Program-made: the position numbers and the translations under genes
The notes under the pieces: model-generated
The model's database searches: none
What the model was told of the DNA's origin: nothing
The model's input: the letters and a program-made list of their open reading frames with translations, nothing else
Shown: one piece after another, positions 25,728 to 34,761 of the stretch
How positions within the stretch are numbered: position 1 is the stretch's first letter
Layout of the letters: every line of letters begins with the position of its first letter
Source: Fibrella rubiginis
GTDB lineage: Bacteria > Bacteroidota > Bacteroidia > Cytophagales > Spirosomataceae
NCBI RefSeq assembly: GCF_017353185.1
Contig: NZ_JAFMYV010000007.1
Location: 62,001 to 126,000, forward strand
DNA: 64,000 nt
Direction of reading: 5' to 3'

Positions 25728-26366
25728 ATGGAGACAGTAATTCCTTTCTTTCCCCTCGGTCTGGTAGTGTATCCCGGCGAAGACCTTAACCTGCACGTTT
25801 TTGAACCGCGCTATCGGCAGCTTGTTAACGAATGTCTGGAGGAGGAAAAAACCTTCGGCATACCCGCTTTTATCGACAACAAATTGCCTGGCTATGGTAC
25901 CGAAGTTCACGTAACTACCCTGCACCAACGGTATGACGATGGCCGAATGGACGTGAAAACCAAGGGATTGCGTGTGTTTAAGTTGAATGAATTCCAGAAC
26001 CCGTTGCCCGGAAAACTATATGCAGGCGGGTCGGTGCAGTTCATTCAGCCCAGTCCCGACCCCACCCCTAATCAGTACCTGGCCCCCTTGCTTAGCCGGC
26101 TCGAGCGACTGTATGATTTGCTGCAAATCGAGACCGACTACAACCCGAAGAAGGCAACGGATTTTTCGTACCGGATCAGCCATAAAGTGGGCCTGTCTAT
26201 TGAACAGGAATACGAAATCCTGACCCTCGACCGCGAGTCGGATCGGCAGCAGTTGCTGATTCAGCACCTCGACAAGGTGATTCCGGTGGTGGCCGACATG
26301 GAACGGACAAAAGAGCGTATCCGGCTCAACGGGCACTTCAAAAACCTGGACCCGCTTACGTTTTAG
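25728..26366 (+). CDS. Lon N-terminal substrate-binding domain protein
   Basis: A 212-residue protein consisting only of a Lon-N (PUA-like) domain plus a helical tail; no AAA+ or protease part is present. Recognised by IPFFPLGLVVYPGEDLNLHVFEPRYRQL, the standard Lon-N start, and by the helical end with DFSYRISHKVGLSIEQEYEIL. Such stand-alone proteins are common and of uncertain role, possibly as adaptors. It follows gldH by 17 bp and may share its transcript. Confidence 0.9.
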   Translation: METVIPFFPLGLVVYPGEDLNLHVFEPRYRQLVNECLEEEKTFGIPAFIDNKLPGYGTEVHVTTLHQRYDDGRMDVKTKGLRVFKLNEFQNPLPGKLYAGGSVQFIQPSPDPTPNQYLAPLLSRLERLYDLLQIETDYNPKKATDFSYRISHKVGLSIEQEYEILTLDRESDRQQLLIQHLDKVIPVVADMERTKERIRLNGHFKNLDPLTF

Positions 26367-26374
26367 GCAGTTTA

Positions 26375-27811
26375 TCAGGTCAATAAATCCATGACGGGTT
26401 TACCAAGGCCGTCGGGGGTGGAGTAGAAGGGGCGTTTTTCTACGTCGTAATGCGTGTCGGGTGGCAGGCCCAGCGCATGGTAGATGGTCTGGTGAATACC
26501 GTCGATGCGCACCGGATGTTCGACTGTTTTGCAGGGACGCTCGTCGGCGGTTTTGCCGTAGACGAATCCTTTTTTTATGCCCCCGCCAAACATCAGAATC
26601 GAACAGCCGTCGGTGAAATGGCGGTGCATGCCGTAGAACTTCAGGTCTGAGAGGATATCCGGCTGATTAACCTGCTCCAGCACCTTAGCATCCGGTCGTC
26701 CTTCCACCATCATGTCACGGCTGAATTCACTGGCCAGAATCACCAGCGTCCGGTCTAAATGGCCAGTTTTGTCGAGGTCTTTGATAAGCTGCGCTACGGG
26801 ACCGTCGATCTGCTTTTTCATCGCCTCCAGCCGCGTATGGCCATTTTCGTGCGTATCCCAGCCTTTGAACGGCTCGTATTCGGTGGTGACACTGATAAAC
26901 CGGGCACCCTGCTCGGTGAGTCGGCGAGCCAGCAAACAACCCAGACCAAACTTGCCGGTATTGTAGGTATCATAGCTGGCTTTGGGCTCATTGCTCAGAT
27001 CAAACGCCTTCGCTTCGGGCGAATTCAGGAGCCGATACGCCTGCTCCATCGACCGCTTTAACGACTCTTTCTGGTAGTCACTGCCAAACTCGCCAACGGG
27101 TCCACTATTAATCAGGTCATTATAAAGTTGGTTGCGCCGCTCAAACCGCCTGGTGTTCATACCCACCGGTGGCCGGACGCTTTCAAGTCCCTGACTGGGA
27201 TCGGGTATGAAAAACGGGCCGAACTCGTGGCCTAGAAATCCAGCGGTATGAAACGCTTTCAACTCCTCGGCTTCTCCCACGGTGAACCGCTGCCCAATGT
27301 CGACGAAGGCGGGAATGACGGGGTTCTTTGGGCCCAGCTCTTTAGCAATCCAAGCTCCCAGGTGTGGCGCGGCTACGGTTTGGGGTGGTTCGTAGCAGGT
27401 GTGCCAGTGATATTGATGCCGCGAATGCAGGATATGGCCCATATCGGCAGCCACGTAGGATCGGATCAACGTACCCTTGTCCATCACCCCGCCAATGGCT
27501 TGCAGGCCGTCGGAGAAATGAATACCGTCCAGCGCGGTAGGGACTGATTTAAAGGTACTTAACACCCGGTTGCCTTCCATACCGGTCTCAAACGGCGTAT
27601 ATTTTTTGGGATCGAAGGTTTCGGTATGGGCCATGCCGCCAGCCATCCAAAGCAGAATGACGGTGTCGGCGGTGCCGTTGGTTTGGCCTGGCTTCGCGCC
27701 CCGCCCACAGCCCGACAGCAGGCTTGCCACCGGCGCACTTGCCGCTAGGGCCGCCAGCGTGGCCGCGCTCGTTTTCTGCAAAAATTCCCGTCTGTTCCAG
27801 TTGGCTTTCAT
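26375..27811 (-). CDS. DUF1501 family protein (sulfatase-like fold, Tat signal)
   Basis: 478 residues with a twin-arginine signal (NRREFLQKTSAATLAALAAS) and a following SGCG, so it is exported folded by Tat and perhaps lipidated. The body carries DTVILLWMAGGMAHTETFDPK, then LASEFSRDMM and FGGGIKKGFVYGKTA, typical of DUF1501, a family distantly related to sulfatases and alkaline phosphatases. In Planctomycetes and Bacteroidota it is usually found beside the cytochrome/DUF1549/DUF1553 gene, as here (upstream, same strand). The pair is thought to be catabolic; the substrate is unknown. Confidence 0.92.
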   Translation of the reverse strand: MKANWNRREFLQKTSAATLAALAASAPVASLLSGCGRGAKPGQTNGTADTVILLWMAGGMAHTETFDPKKYTPFETGMEGNRVLSTFKSVPTALDGIHFSDGLQAIGGVMDKGTLIRSYVAADMGHILHSRHQYHWHTCYEPPQTVAAPHLGAWIAKELGPKNPVIPAFVDIGQRFTVGEAEELKAFHTAGFLGHEFGPFFIPDPSQGLESVRPPVGMNTRRFERRNQLYNDLINSGPVGEFGSDYQKESLKRSMEQAYRLLNSPEAKAFDLSNEPKASYDTYNTGKFGLGCLLARRLTEQGARFISVTTEYEPFKGWDTHENGHTRLEAMKKQIDGPVAQLIKDLDKTGHLDRTLVILASEFSRDMMVEGRPDAKVLEQVNQPDILSDLKFYGMHRHFTDGCSILMFGGGIKKGFVYGKTADERPCKTVEHPVRIDGIHQTIYHALGLPPDTHYDVEKRPFYSTPDGLGKPVMDLLT

Positions 27812-27834
27812 AGGCGAAAGAGGATTTTATCACG

Positions 27835-27959
27835 GTTTTTTGGACAGGATTATCAGGATGGCGGGATGAACAGGATTTTCTAGTTTGCTCTTACTATTTG
27901 CTGTACAGTAAAAGGAAATCCTGTTCATCCCGCCATCCTGATAATCCTGTCCAAAAAAC
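27835..27959. terminator. 44-bp perfect inverted repeat between two minus-strand genes
   Basis: Arms 27835-27878 and 27916-27959 are perfectly complementary over 44 bp with a 37-nt loop. Each arm holds four GGAT units about 9 nt apart (27847, 27856, 27864, 27873). It begins 15 bp after the stop of the cytochrome gene and ends 24 bp before the DUF1501 start, so it could end the upstream transcript while separating the two genes. Confidence 0.65.
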
Positions 27960-27973
27960 TGCGTTCCATTCTA

Positions 27974-30325
27974 TCAGTAAATCAGTTGAAATTCAGGGTG
28001 CAGGCTAATGGCCCAAATCAGGTCCTGAACCCCTTCAATGCCGGGTGATGCACCAATAATCTGCTGCGCCACGGCCGATTCCTTAAAATTTGGTTCTCGA
28101 CCTAATGATTTAAGGTACAATCGTTTAACTAATTCAGTTGCTGTTGGATACGTTGTTAGCCATTGCTTTGCCGCCCGGTTGAGGGCGGTGTTAAACTGCG
28201 TACCGTTGGTCAGTTCCAGTGCCTGCAATAGGTTCGCCTGCGATGACCGGCTGGTGCTGACCGTCTCACGGTTGGGCCGGCCGAGCGCGGTCAGGAATGG
28301 ATCGTTTTTGACGAATACCGCCCGCGCAAAAGGAATTTCCCGCTTAATCTGTTTGGGGAAAACCTTAGCCACCACAGCAGAATCGGGGTAAACCGGGCTG
28401 AAAACGGCACTAACGGCGTCGGCAAATTGCTCGGCGGTCAGTCGGCGACGTACCATGCCCTGGAATACAAAATTGGGCGACGTGAGCAGGTCGGCATCTT
28501 TCAACGCGACAGAGGGCAGTTGATACGTTCTTGAGGTCAGAATGGTTGATATCAATGCCCTGATATTGTAGTGGTTAGCCACAAAATCAGTTGCCAGCCA
28601 GTCCAGCAAGTCCTGGCTCCAGGGCTCATTGTCCATCACGTCGACAGGTTCCACCAGGCCCCGGCCCATCGTCTGCGCCCATACCCGGTTCACTACTGTG
28701 CGGTAGAGTCGGCCATTTTTGGGTTGCACCATAAAATCGGCCAGTTGGCGGAGGCGTTCTGCCGTTGGCGCCTGGCCGTTGATAGTACCCAGTTGCTCAA
28801 AAATGATTTTGCGCCCGGCCATCTTACCCGTCGGTTTATCACAGCGGTTTATTTCCAGCGTAGTGTCAGAAAACACATTGGCGAAAGCATAGGCATCGGT
28901 TAGTTTCCAGTCGCTGATGAAGCTGTCGTGGCAGGATGCGCACTTCAGATTCAGCCCCAGAAGTACCTGCGACACGTTTTGGGCCGCCTGCATTTCTGTT
29001 CGCTGACTGGCGTTGATCGTGCCGCGCCACTGGATGCCCTTAATAAACCCCGCCGACTGTTTGGTGGGGCTAATAAGCTCTCTCACAAACTGGTTATAGG
29101 GCTTGTTGGCCTTCAGCGAGGTGTAGAGCCAGTTGGTAATGTCGAACCGCCCACCCGTAATGTAGCCCGTGCCGCTGTAGTCGTTGCGCAGGGCATCGTT
29201 CCAGAACGTGAGCCAGTGCTGGGCATAATCGGCATTGCGGTTCAGTAATTCCTGAACCATTCGCTTCCGCTTATCTGGTTGATTGTCAGTTGAAAACCTG
29301 TCGACTTCTTCGGGTGAAGGTAGCAAGCCTATTACGTCGAGATACACCCGGCGGATGTAGGTCCGGTCGTCGACGGGGGCTTTCCAGGCAATTTTATGCT
29401 GTTGAAAATAGACGTTCACAAACCGGTCGATGGGATTGTTCAGGTCTGCTGGGGCAGCGGGGAGGGCGGGGGTACGGGGCTCTAACGCCGCCACGCGATA
29501 GAGGCTTTTTTCGGGGCCAACGGGCCAGGGGGCGCCCTGCTTAATCCAGAACTCAAGCAGCGCTATTTCGCTATCGGTCAGGCGTTTGCCTTTTGTAGGC
29601 ATGGCGTCATCATGCCCTGCCGGAAGTTTGACACGCCGGATAAGATCGCTTTTTTCGGGGAAACCAGCCACCAGCACCGGGCCGTCTTCGCCGCCTTTCA
29701 GCACAAACGCCTGGGTATCGAGCCGCAGCCCGCCTTTGGCTTTGTTGGCTCCGTGGCAGCTATAGCAATTATGAGCCAGAATAGAGCGTACTTCCAGATT
29801 TAGCTGACTAACCTGTTTTTCATCAAGCGGTTGGCCGGTACTGGCAAACGCAAACTTCGTAGTGGACAGAGCAACCGGTTGTTTGCCAGAAGGTAACACG
29901 CTGCTGAGATAATCGTCGCCGTGGGTGACCATAGCGCCATAGTGTCCCGTCGCACTAACACCCACTATGGTAAGTGTTAACAAGCCACGGTACAAGGATA
30001 TCTGTCTTGTTGTCAGCGCAGTAGCCGTCAGTATTGCCAGGGTCATGGTAGTCAGACCCAGCCATTGGTGGGTAGTGACAGTAGCACCGGCATAGCTATC
30101 CTGGTTAACCAAGAGCAACCCCAACACCGCTGCCGCGATGGCACTGCCGGTTCCGATCCAGACCAGCGCCGTAATTCCCGCCCTCAGTTCTGTCGATTTC
30201 CGAAGTAGGCCAACAATTTCCAACAGGAGGGCTACGCACAACAGACCGACCGGAAAGTGAACAAGCATCGGATGGAGGCGGCCCAGAAATTGCCAAAGCC
30301 AGAACGATTCGGTTAGTAAGGGCAT
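27974..30325 (-). CDS. DUF2231 / cytochrome c (PSCyt1) / DUF1549 / DUF1553 protein
   Basis: A 783-residue multidomain envelope protein. About four membrane segments form the N-terminal DUF2231-like part (LHPMLVHFPVGLLCVALLLEIV). Next is a PSCyt1 heme c site (NCYSCHG, about residue 188) followed by RLDTQAFVLKGGEDGPVLV. Then come DUF1549 (RTYIRRVYLDVIGLLPSPEEV) and DUF1553 (GRLYRTVVNRVWAQTMGRGLVEP), with a second CxxCH (CASCHD). This architecture is typical of Planctomycetes-type catabolic proteins and is paired with DUF1501 downstream. The heme suggests electron transfer during oxidation of an unknown substrate. Confidence 0.92.
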   Translation of the reverse strand: MPLLTESFWLWQFLGRLHPMLVHFPVGLLCVALLLEIVGLLRKSTELRAGITALVWIGTGSAIAAAVLGLLLVNQDSYAGATVTTHQWLGLTTMTLAILTATALTTRQISLYRGLLTLTIVGVSATGHYGAMVTHGDDYLSSVLPSGKQPVALSTTKFAFASTGQPLDEKQVSQLNLEVRSILAHNCYSCHGANKAKGGLRLDTQAFVLKGGEDGPVLVAGFPEKSDLIRRVKLPAGHDDAMPTKGKRLTDSEIALLEFWIKQGAPWPVGPEKSLYRVAALEPRTPALPAAPADLNNPIDRFVNVYFQQHKIAWKAPVDDRTYIRRVYLDVIGLLPSPEEVDRFSTDNQPDKRKRMVQELLNRNADYAQHWLTFWNDALRNDYSGTGYITGGRFDITNWLYTSLKANKPYNQFVRELISPTKQSAGFIKGIQWRGTINASQRTEMQAAQNVSQVLLGLNLKCASCHDSFISDWKLTDAYAFANVFSDTTLEINRCDKPTGKMAGRKIIFEQLGTINGQAPTAERLRQLADFMVQPKNGRLYRTVVNRVWAQTMGRGLVEPVDVMDNEPWSQDLLDWLATDFVANHYNIRALISTILTSRTYQLPSVALKDADLLTSPNFVFQGMVRRRLTAEQFADAVSAVFSPVYPDSAVVAKVFPKQIKREIPFARAVFVKNDPFLTALGRPNRETVSTSRSSQANLLQALELTNGTQFNTALNRAAKQWLTTYPTATELVKRLYLKSLGREPNFKESAVAQQIIGASPGIEGVQDLIWAISLHPEFQLIY

Positions 30326-30400
30326 TTCGCAAGACGTTGAGGGAGCTGACTACTAGCTAATTAAGCCAGTAGGTCGGTTAATTTACCCAAAACGGTGTGT

Positions 30401-31519
30401 TTAGAATGCCAGCACCTGCCGATAAAATGCCCGCAGTTTGGCTGCTTCGGTAGCCCAGTTATAGTGTTGTTCTACGGCGGCCCGTCCCCGTTCGCCCATC
30501 TGCTGAGCCTTGTCGGGGTGGTCGATCAGGTACTGAAGTGCATCGGCCACGGCGATTGGGTCGTAAGGTGACACGCAGAAACCGCATTGGTGCCGCTCTA
30601 CCACGTCTTTGTAGAGCAAGAAATCAGCGGTAAGCACGGGCAGGCCGAGGGCCATGTATTCAAACAGTTTGGTGGTGTAGGATTCGGGATAATCGCCAAC
30701 GGGTTTTAGCAACGCCAGCCCTGCCACTGAGCCACCCGCCTCCTGCAACGCCACCCGCTGATCGGTATAGCCGTAAAAACGGAGCCGGTCCCGAATGGCC
30801 AGATAGCTGGGGTCAGCGTCCAGTACATCTTGCGTAAATGTCTGACGGCCAAATAGTTCTATTATGAAACTTACGCCACGGCGCTCTAGGTCATGAAATG
30901 CCGCCAGCAACGTGTCGAAAGCTCGTTCCATACTGAGCCAGCCAATATAATAGAACGTAGCAGGCTGTTTCAGGGGCAGATACGGTTGCCGAAACGGGTC
31001 GAGCAGAGGCAACGACGCATAGTTGTAGATCACGACCGACGGCTTGCTCAGGTTGGTGTAGGTGGTCAGGTAGCCGTGTTCGGTGAAGACACAGTAGCAA
31101 TGCCGCCGGGCTAGTTGGTCGAGCCGCGAAAAGGCCCACTTCAACAGCCAGCCCTTGTTTTTCTGTTTCAGATGCAGCTTTTTGAACAGGTTTTCCTGCA
31201 CTTCATAGATCAGTTTCGCGCCCTGCAGCCTAAACAGAAACGCAAACGGAATGAACTCCGGCACGTAGAAATGCACCACGTCGGGCCTGATGGTCCAGCA
31301 CTTCCAAACGATCAGTGGGCAGGTGAGCAGGATGCGCCAGATAACGCTTTCGTGGTAAGGCAACGAGATAAACTGCACGTTGGGCGCGGCGGTGGGGTCG
31401 GCGTCGGGGATAGCGCACCACACGGTATAGTCAGCGGCCAGCGTGGGGCACTGTTTATACACAATCCGGGGGTCGTGGGGGCGGTGGGCCGTGGTAACGT
31501 GCAGTACGCGGGGCTTCAT
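30401..31519 (-). CDS. Glycosyltransferase (family 4-like)
   Basis: A 372-residue GT-B glycosyltransferase. The N-terminal half begins KPRVLHVTTAHRPHDPRIVYKQC, typical of GT4 enzymes that extend surface polysaccharides. The C-terminal donor-binding half has TFYYIGWLSMERAFDTLLAAF, DRLRFYGYTDQRVALQEA and the acidic KLFEYMALGLPVLT. No membrane segment is evident. Its ATG overlaps the stop of the DUF922 gene by 1 nt, so it is translationally coupled to it. Donor and acceptor sugars are unknown. Confidence 0.92.
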   Translation of the reverse strand: MKPRVLHVTTAHRPHDPRIVYKQCPTLAADYTVWCAIPDADPTAAPNVQFISLPYHESVIWRILLTCPLIVWKCWTIRPDVVHFYVPEFIPFAFLFRLQGAKLIYEVQENLFKKLHLKQKNKGWLLKWAFSRLDQLARRHCYCVFTEHGYLTTYTNLSKPSVVIYNYASLPLLDPFRQPYLPLKQPATFYYIGWLSMERAFDTLLAAFHDLERRGVSFIIELFGRQTFTQDVLDADPSYLAIRDRLRFYGYTDQRVALQEAGGSVAGLALLKPVGDYPESYTTKLFEYMALGLPVLTADFLLYKDVVERHQCGFCVSPYDPIAVADALQYLIDHPDKAQQMGERGRAAVEQHYNWATEAAKLRAFYRQVLAF

Positions 31520-32592
31520 CAGTAGCCAAAACTACGTAACTCGGCGTCAATTTGCCTGTTCCAGTGCGCCTGCGCTGCCTGATTGATACCGTGGATGGTC
31601 TCGGCGTCGTACCGTTGTTGGCGCTCGCCCAAAGCCCGGTACATCTCAATATAACGGTACTGGATGTTGCTGTTGTAATCATTCAGCGACAGGCTGTCGG
31701 GGTTCAGGGCCTTTTTGAAACGCTCCATCGCCAGCCGGGCAATGTCGAAGTGGCGTTGTTCGTGATTAAGCGCGTAGTCGTTATGGCCAGCTTCTTTCAC
31801 CCACGACTGACTCTTAATCATGAACACTTTCAGCTTGAGCAGCACATTGATCTTACCTTTTTCCACCACGCTATGACCCTCGTAGGCTACGCCGGGCATG
31901 ATCTGGGCAGCATAGCGGTTATTGGGCGGTGGCGGTGCCCGAAAATCGTCCCAGGTCAGGGCGCGGTCGGGGTCGTAGAAAACGGTGTCGCTGCTGGCGG
32001 GGGTGCGGGTCTTCACGTCGGTTACGGTGATCTTGAGTCCACCCGCCAGAGCCGGGTAACTTTCGGCCCGGTTATTCATGAAATTGTTAAGGTATTTCAG
32101 CCCTTCGTTCAGGCTTTGCCGGATCGTTTTTTCGATCACGTCGGTCTGTCCCGGTGGGCGCTGGTAGCGGGCATTACCGGCATACGAAATCAGGGACAGG
32201 TTTTCGTCTTCGCGCCGCACATCAAACGCCAGCCCCAGTTCCAACTTGCCGCTGATGCTCCCCCGCGGGCCGGGCGTTTCGGTCAGTTTACCCGCCGTGA
32301 TGCGCAGCACGATGGGCCGAAGCCGGGGGTTCCGCTTCAGGCTTTGGCCAATGTATCGTTCAATGGCTGGTCCGGTGCCGCCTTCCAGATCAATGGCTTC
32401 AGCGGGCCGGTCGGGGCGGAGTATGAGTTGGGCAAATGCTGACTTCACAGGCCGCTGATCCAGCACGTCGGCGATGTAGAATTCGGTAGGAGTAAACGGC
32501 AGTGTTTCCGCCCGAAGCGCAATAACGGGCGGGGGCGCATAGGCCAGAAAAAGAAGAGAGACGCTAAGGAGCAGTGGTCGGAGCAGAGGCAT
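31519..32592 (-). CDS. DUF922-like secreted metalloprotease-like protein
   Basis: About 357 residues with a signal peptide (LRPLLLSVSLLFLAYAPPPVIA). The C-terminal half contains LTWDDFRAPPPPNN and the HExxH sequence HEQRHFDIARLAME, the feature of DUF922, predicted secreted zinc proteases. HEQRH supplies two zinc ligands and the catalytic glutamate; activity has not been shown for the family as far as I know. The ATG at 32592 is chosen because it begins the signal peptide; an upstream frame to 32691 lies inside the Uma2 gene. It overlaps the Uma2 stop by 29 bp and the glycosyltransferase start by 1 nt. Confidence 0.8.
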   Translation of the reverse strand: MPLLRPLLLSVSLLFLAYAPPPVIALRAETLPFTPTEFYIADVLDQRPVKSAFAQLILRPDRPAEAIDLEGGTGPAIERYIGQSLKRNPRLRPIVLRITAGKLTETPGPRGSISGKLELGLAFDVRREDENLSLISYAGNARYQRPPGQTDVIEKTIRQSLNEGLKYLNNFMNNRAESYPALAGGLKITVTDVKTRTPASSDTVFYDPDRALTWDDFRAPPPPNNRYAAQIMPGVAYEGHSVVEKGKINVLLKLKVFMIKSQSWVKEAGHNDYALNHEQRHFDIARLAMERFKKALNPDSLSLNDYNSNIQYRYIEMYRALGERQQRYDAETIHGINQAAQAHWNRQIDAELRSFGY

Positions 32593-33172
32593 CGGGCAAC
32601 AGGCCAGTCGTGCGGGTATACACCGTAGATAACGTAACAGACAGGCCAATCGTGCCGATGGTGAAAACGGTGGTGGGGTCAGCTGATTCATGGGTTAGTG
32701 TCCACTGACCCTGCTCGTTCCTGCGCCATATTTCTACACTAACGGTCTGTGAATCAAGCAGTATGTATTCTGTCAGCGACGGGATAGCCCGGTAGCGATG
32801 GAACTTCCGTCCCCGGTCGTAGTCTTCCGTCCCGTCGGACAGGACTTCGATAATAGCGTTCGGATTGGTTAGGTTGTCAAACTCGTTCGGGAGCAGTTGG
32901 GGTTCGCCGCAAACGATCACGATGTCCGGATAGGCGTATAACGACGTACCCGGAAAATGTACCCGCATGTCGGACGAGAATGACTGGCAGTCGGCAAACT
33001 CTAAGTGACTGATAATTTTGCCGTTAAGGTTTTCTTTAACCCGATTGTGATTGATAGAGGCTCCTGCTATTGGGATACGTTCACCGTTATAAAATTCGCT
33101 CTTGTCAAGGGCGGCTCGTTCGAGCGTCAGGTATTCTTGTTCCGTCAGCAGGTGTTTCTGTTCCGCAACCAT
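32564..33172 (-). CDS. Uma2 family endonuclease-like protein
   Basis: A 202-residue protein of the Uma2/DUF820 family (PD-(D/E)xK-like fold), abundant in Cyanobacteria and Cytophagales, whose biological role is unsettled. The core reads YPDIVIVCGEP...NPNAIIEVLSDGTEDYDRGRKFHRYRAI, with the acidic residues expected of the nuclease motif, and the earlier MRVHFPGTSLY. Its 3' end overlaps the DUF922 start, so it heads a three-gene string with DUF922 and the glycosyltransferase. A second, broken Uma2 gene lies divergently just upstream. Confidence 0.9.
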   Translation of the reverse strand: MVAEQKHLLTEQEYLTLERAALDKSEFYNGERIPIAGASINHNRVKENLNGKIISHLEFADCQSFSSDMRVHFPGTSLYAYPDIVIVCGEPQLLPNEFDNLTNPNAIIEVLSDGTEDYDRGRKFHRYRAIPSLTEYILLDSQTVSVEIWRRNEQGQWTLTHESADPTTVFTIGTIGLSVTLSTVYTRTTGLLPDASAPTTAP

Positions 33173-33228
33173 AGTTCACGTTGTTCTGATACTTGTGGGT
33201 TAATTTATGGATTCTAAACGACAATCGT

Positions 33229-33836
33229 ATGACGGTACTCAACAAGCCAACTTGCACCACGCGCCGCTCATACCCCGAACTGATTTATGAGCAGTGGGGC
33301 GGACAAACCCATTATCGGAAGGGCTATACAGACGTAGTAAAGAAACGCAAACCCCCGCCGAAACCATGGGATCAAGTGACATACAGGCTTTTATTATCAG
33401 TTTCATTCATTGGTTTGTCATGTCGGCTATCGACCGAAAAAAATACCGGATGCTGACGAGCGGACCCGGTCTGCACCTCGGTCCCAACGAAAACCTGGCT
33501 TGTGATGTCATGATTTACGACCGTGATGGGCTAACCAACGACCGTATCAACGTGAAGTATGTCGATGTGCCACCGCTGGTAGCTATCGAAGTGGATGTGC
33601 GGGTTGAGTTATAAACCGAGAGTGAAATCTCCTACGTATTTCGGAAAACGGGGCAATTATTCACTTTCGGCGTACAACGCGTAATCTGGGTCGTTTCTGA
33701 CCTGAAACAAATGCTGGTTTTTGAAAATGGTATTGATACGGTTGAGTATAAAGAGTGGCATCAACCCATCGAGATTATACTGGGTGTGTCCATCAACATT
33801 GGTGCGTATCTGGATGACCAGGGAGTTGGCAAATGA
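33229..33836 (+). pseudogene. Broken Uma2 family gene
   Basis: Three pieces make one Uma2-like protein. Piece one (from ATG 33229) reads SYPELIYEQWGGQTHYRKGY and shifts frame near 33348-33353, in an AAACCCCC run. Piece two continues AETMGSSDIQAFIISFIHW through PGLHLGPNENLACDVMIYD to EVDVRVEL, then meets an in-frame TAA at 33612-33614. Piece three (33615-33836) continues in the same frame with ISYVFRKTGQLFTFGVQRVIW and ends INIGAYLDDQGVGK. One frameshift and one nonsense codon make it a probable pseudogene, divergent from the intact Uma2 gene. Confidence 0.85.
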
Positions 33837-33869
33837 CAGTAAATCTTCCTTTTAAGTAGTCTAATCTGT

Positions 33870-34664
33870 TTATGGGCAATTATATTGATAACTGCCTTCT
33901 AAATTGTAGAGTATGTTGCCTTTTTCTGTTAACTTATATGTACCTTTTACAGGTAGGTTATCTTTGCTGTAACTGTACGAATAATTATATGATTGATATT
34001 CGCTACCATCAATGTAGTGTGTATTGCCACTAATTACGTTGTTTGAACTGTATACATCAAAATTCATGAGGTATCCAATCAAACCTAAATTAGCATATGA
34101 GTTCTTAGAAGTGTCGAAAGTCACTGATGAAACCTGCTTCCATTCTATTCTTTTTACTGGTTCATAAGCGAAAGATGCGATTCTGTTGCCCGACGGGTTA
34201 TACTCGTATCTATAATAAATAGAATCTGTTTTATTGAAAGAATAGGTGTCTCTAAGCAACTGACCTTGAGTATTATAGCGCAACACATGACGTACGTCTG
34301 GTGCATCATACATGTAATAAGTCAGAGGTAATTTACCTGTGCCATATTCAATCATATACGGTATAGTATATTTCCTTACACCGAAAATTTTATATTCCGT
34401 TGAATCTATTTGTGTCTCTACCATTGAAATGGCTCTACCATTATTGTCATAACCTATTTTATAACTCTTTTCTAAAAATGGCGAAACTTTACGAGCAGTA
34501 ATTAATTCGTTTTTCGCATCATAAGTAAATTCGTATCTGTAACTTGTGCCATAAATAATAGATATTGTTCTGCATTCTACGTTTTTATCAGGTGTTACGA
34601 TTGACTTCTCTTTCGAACAAGAAAAAATAATTAAAATAATTATAAATAAGAAATAATTTTTCAC
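33870..34664 (-). CDS. AT-rich lipoprotein of unknown function
   Basis: 264 residues with a lipoprotein signal (FLFIIILIIFSC, then SKEKS). The mature part is rich in Tyr, Asn and Ser, with RHS/YD-like phrases (YDAKNELITARKV, GYDNNGRAISMVE, RYNTQGQLLRDTY, EYNPSGNRIASFAYEP). These resemble beta-rich Bacteroides-type surface proteins of the DUF4595 kind. Base composition is strikingly AT-rich compared with all neighbours, a sign of recent transfer. It sits between the broken Uma2 gene and secA. Function unknown. Confidence 0.8.
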   Translation of the reverse strand: MKNYFLFIIILIIFSCSKEKSIVTPDKNVECRTISIIYGTSYRYEFTYDAKNELITARKVSPFLEKSYKIGYDNNGRAISMVETQIDSTEYKIFGVRKYTIPYMIEYGTGKLPLTYYMYDAPDVRHVLRYNTQGQLLRDTYSFNKTDSIYYRYEYNPSGNRIASFAYEPVKRIEWKQVSSVTFDTSKNSYANLGLIGYLMNFDVYSSNNVISGNTHYIDGSEYQSYNYSYSYSKDNLPVKGTYKLTEKGNILYNLEGSYQYNCP

Positions 34665-34690
34665 GATGCTGCGTTAAATTGCAAGTATTA

Positions 34691-34745
34691 AAAAAACAAG
34701 AGCATAGTATTAATCAAGAGAAATTTTGATTAATACTATGCTCTT
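34691..34745 (-). terminator. secA terminator
   Basis: Perfect 20-bp arms (34698-34717 and 34726-34745) with an 8-nt loop, 16 bp after the secA stop on the minus strand. The T-rich tract follows on that strand (the run of A at 34691-34696). A typical strong intrinsic terminator. Confidence 0.85.
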
Positions 34746-34761
34746 TTGTGTAAGATTTGTA

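Noticed and set aside
31552-32442. A 296-codon plus-strand frame
   Set aside because: Antisense to the DUF922-like gene, which has a signal peptide and HExxH motif.
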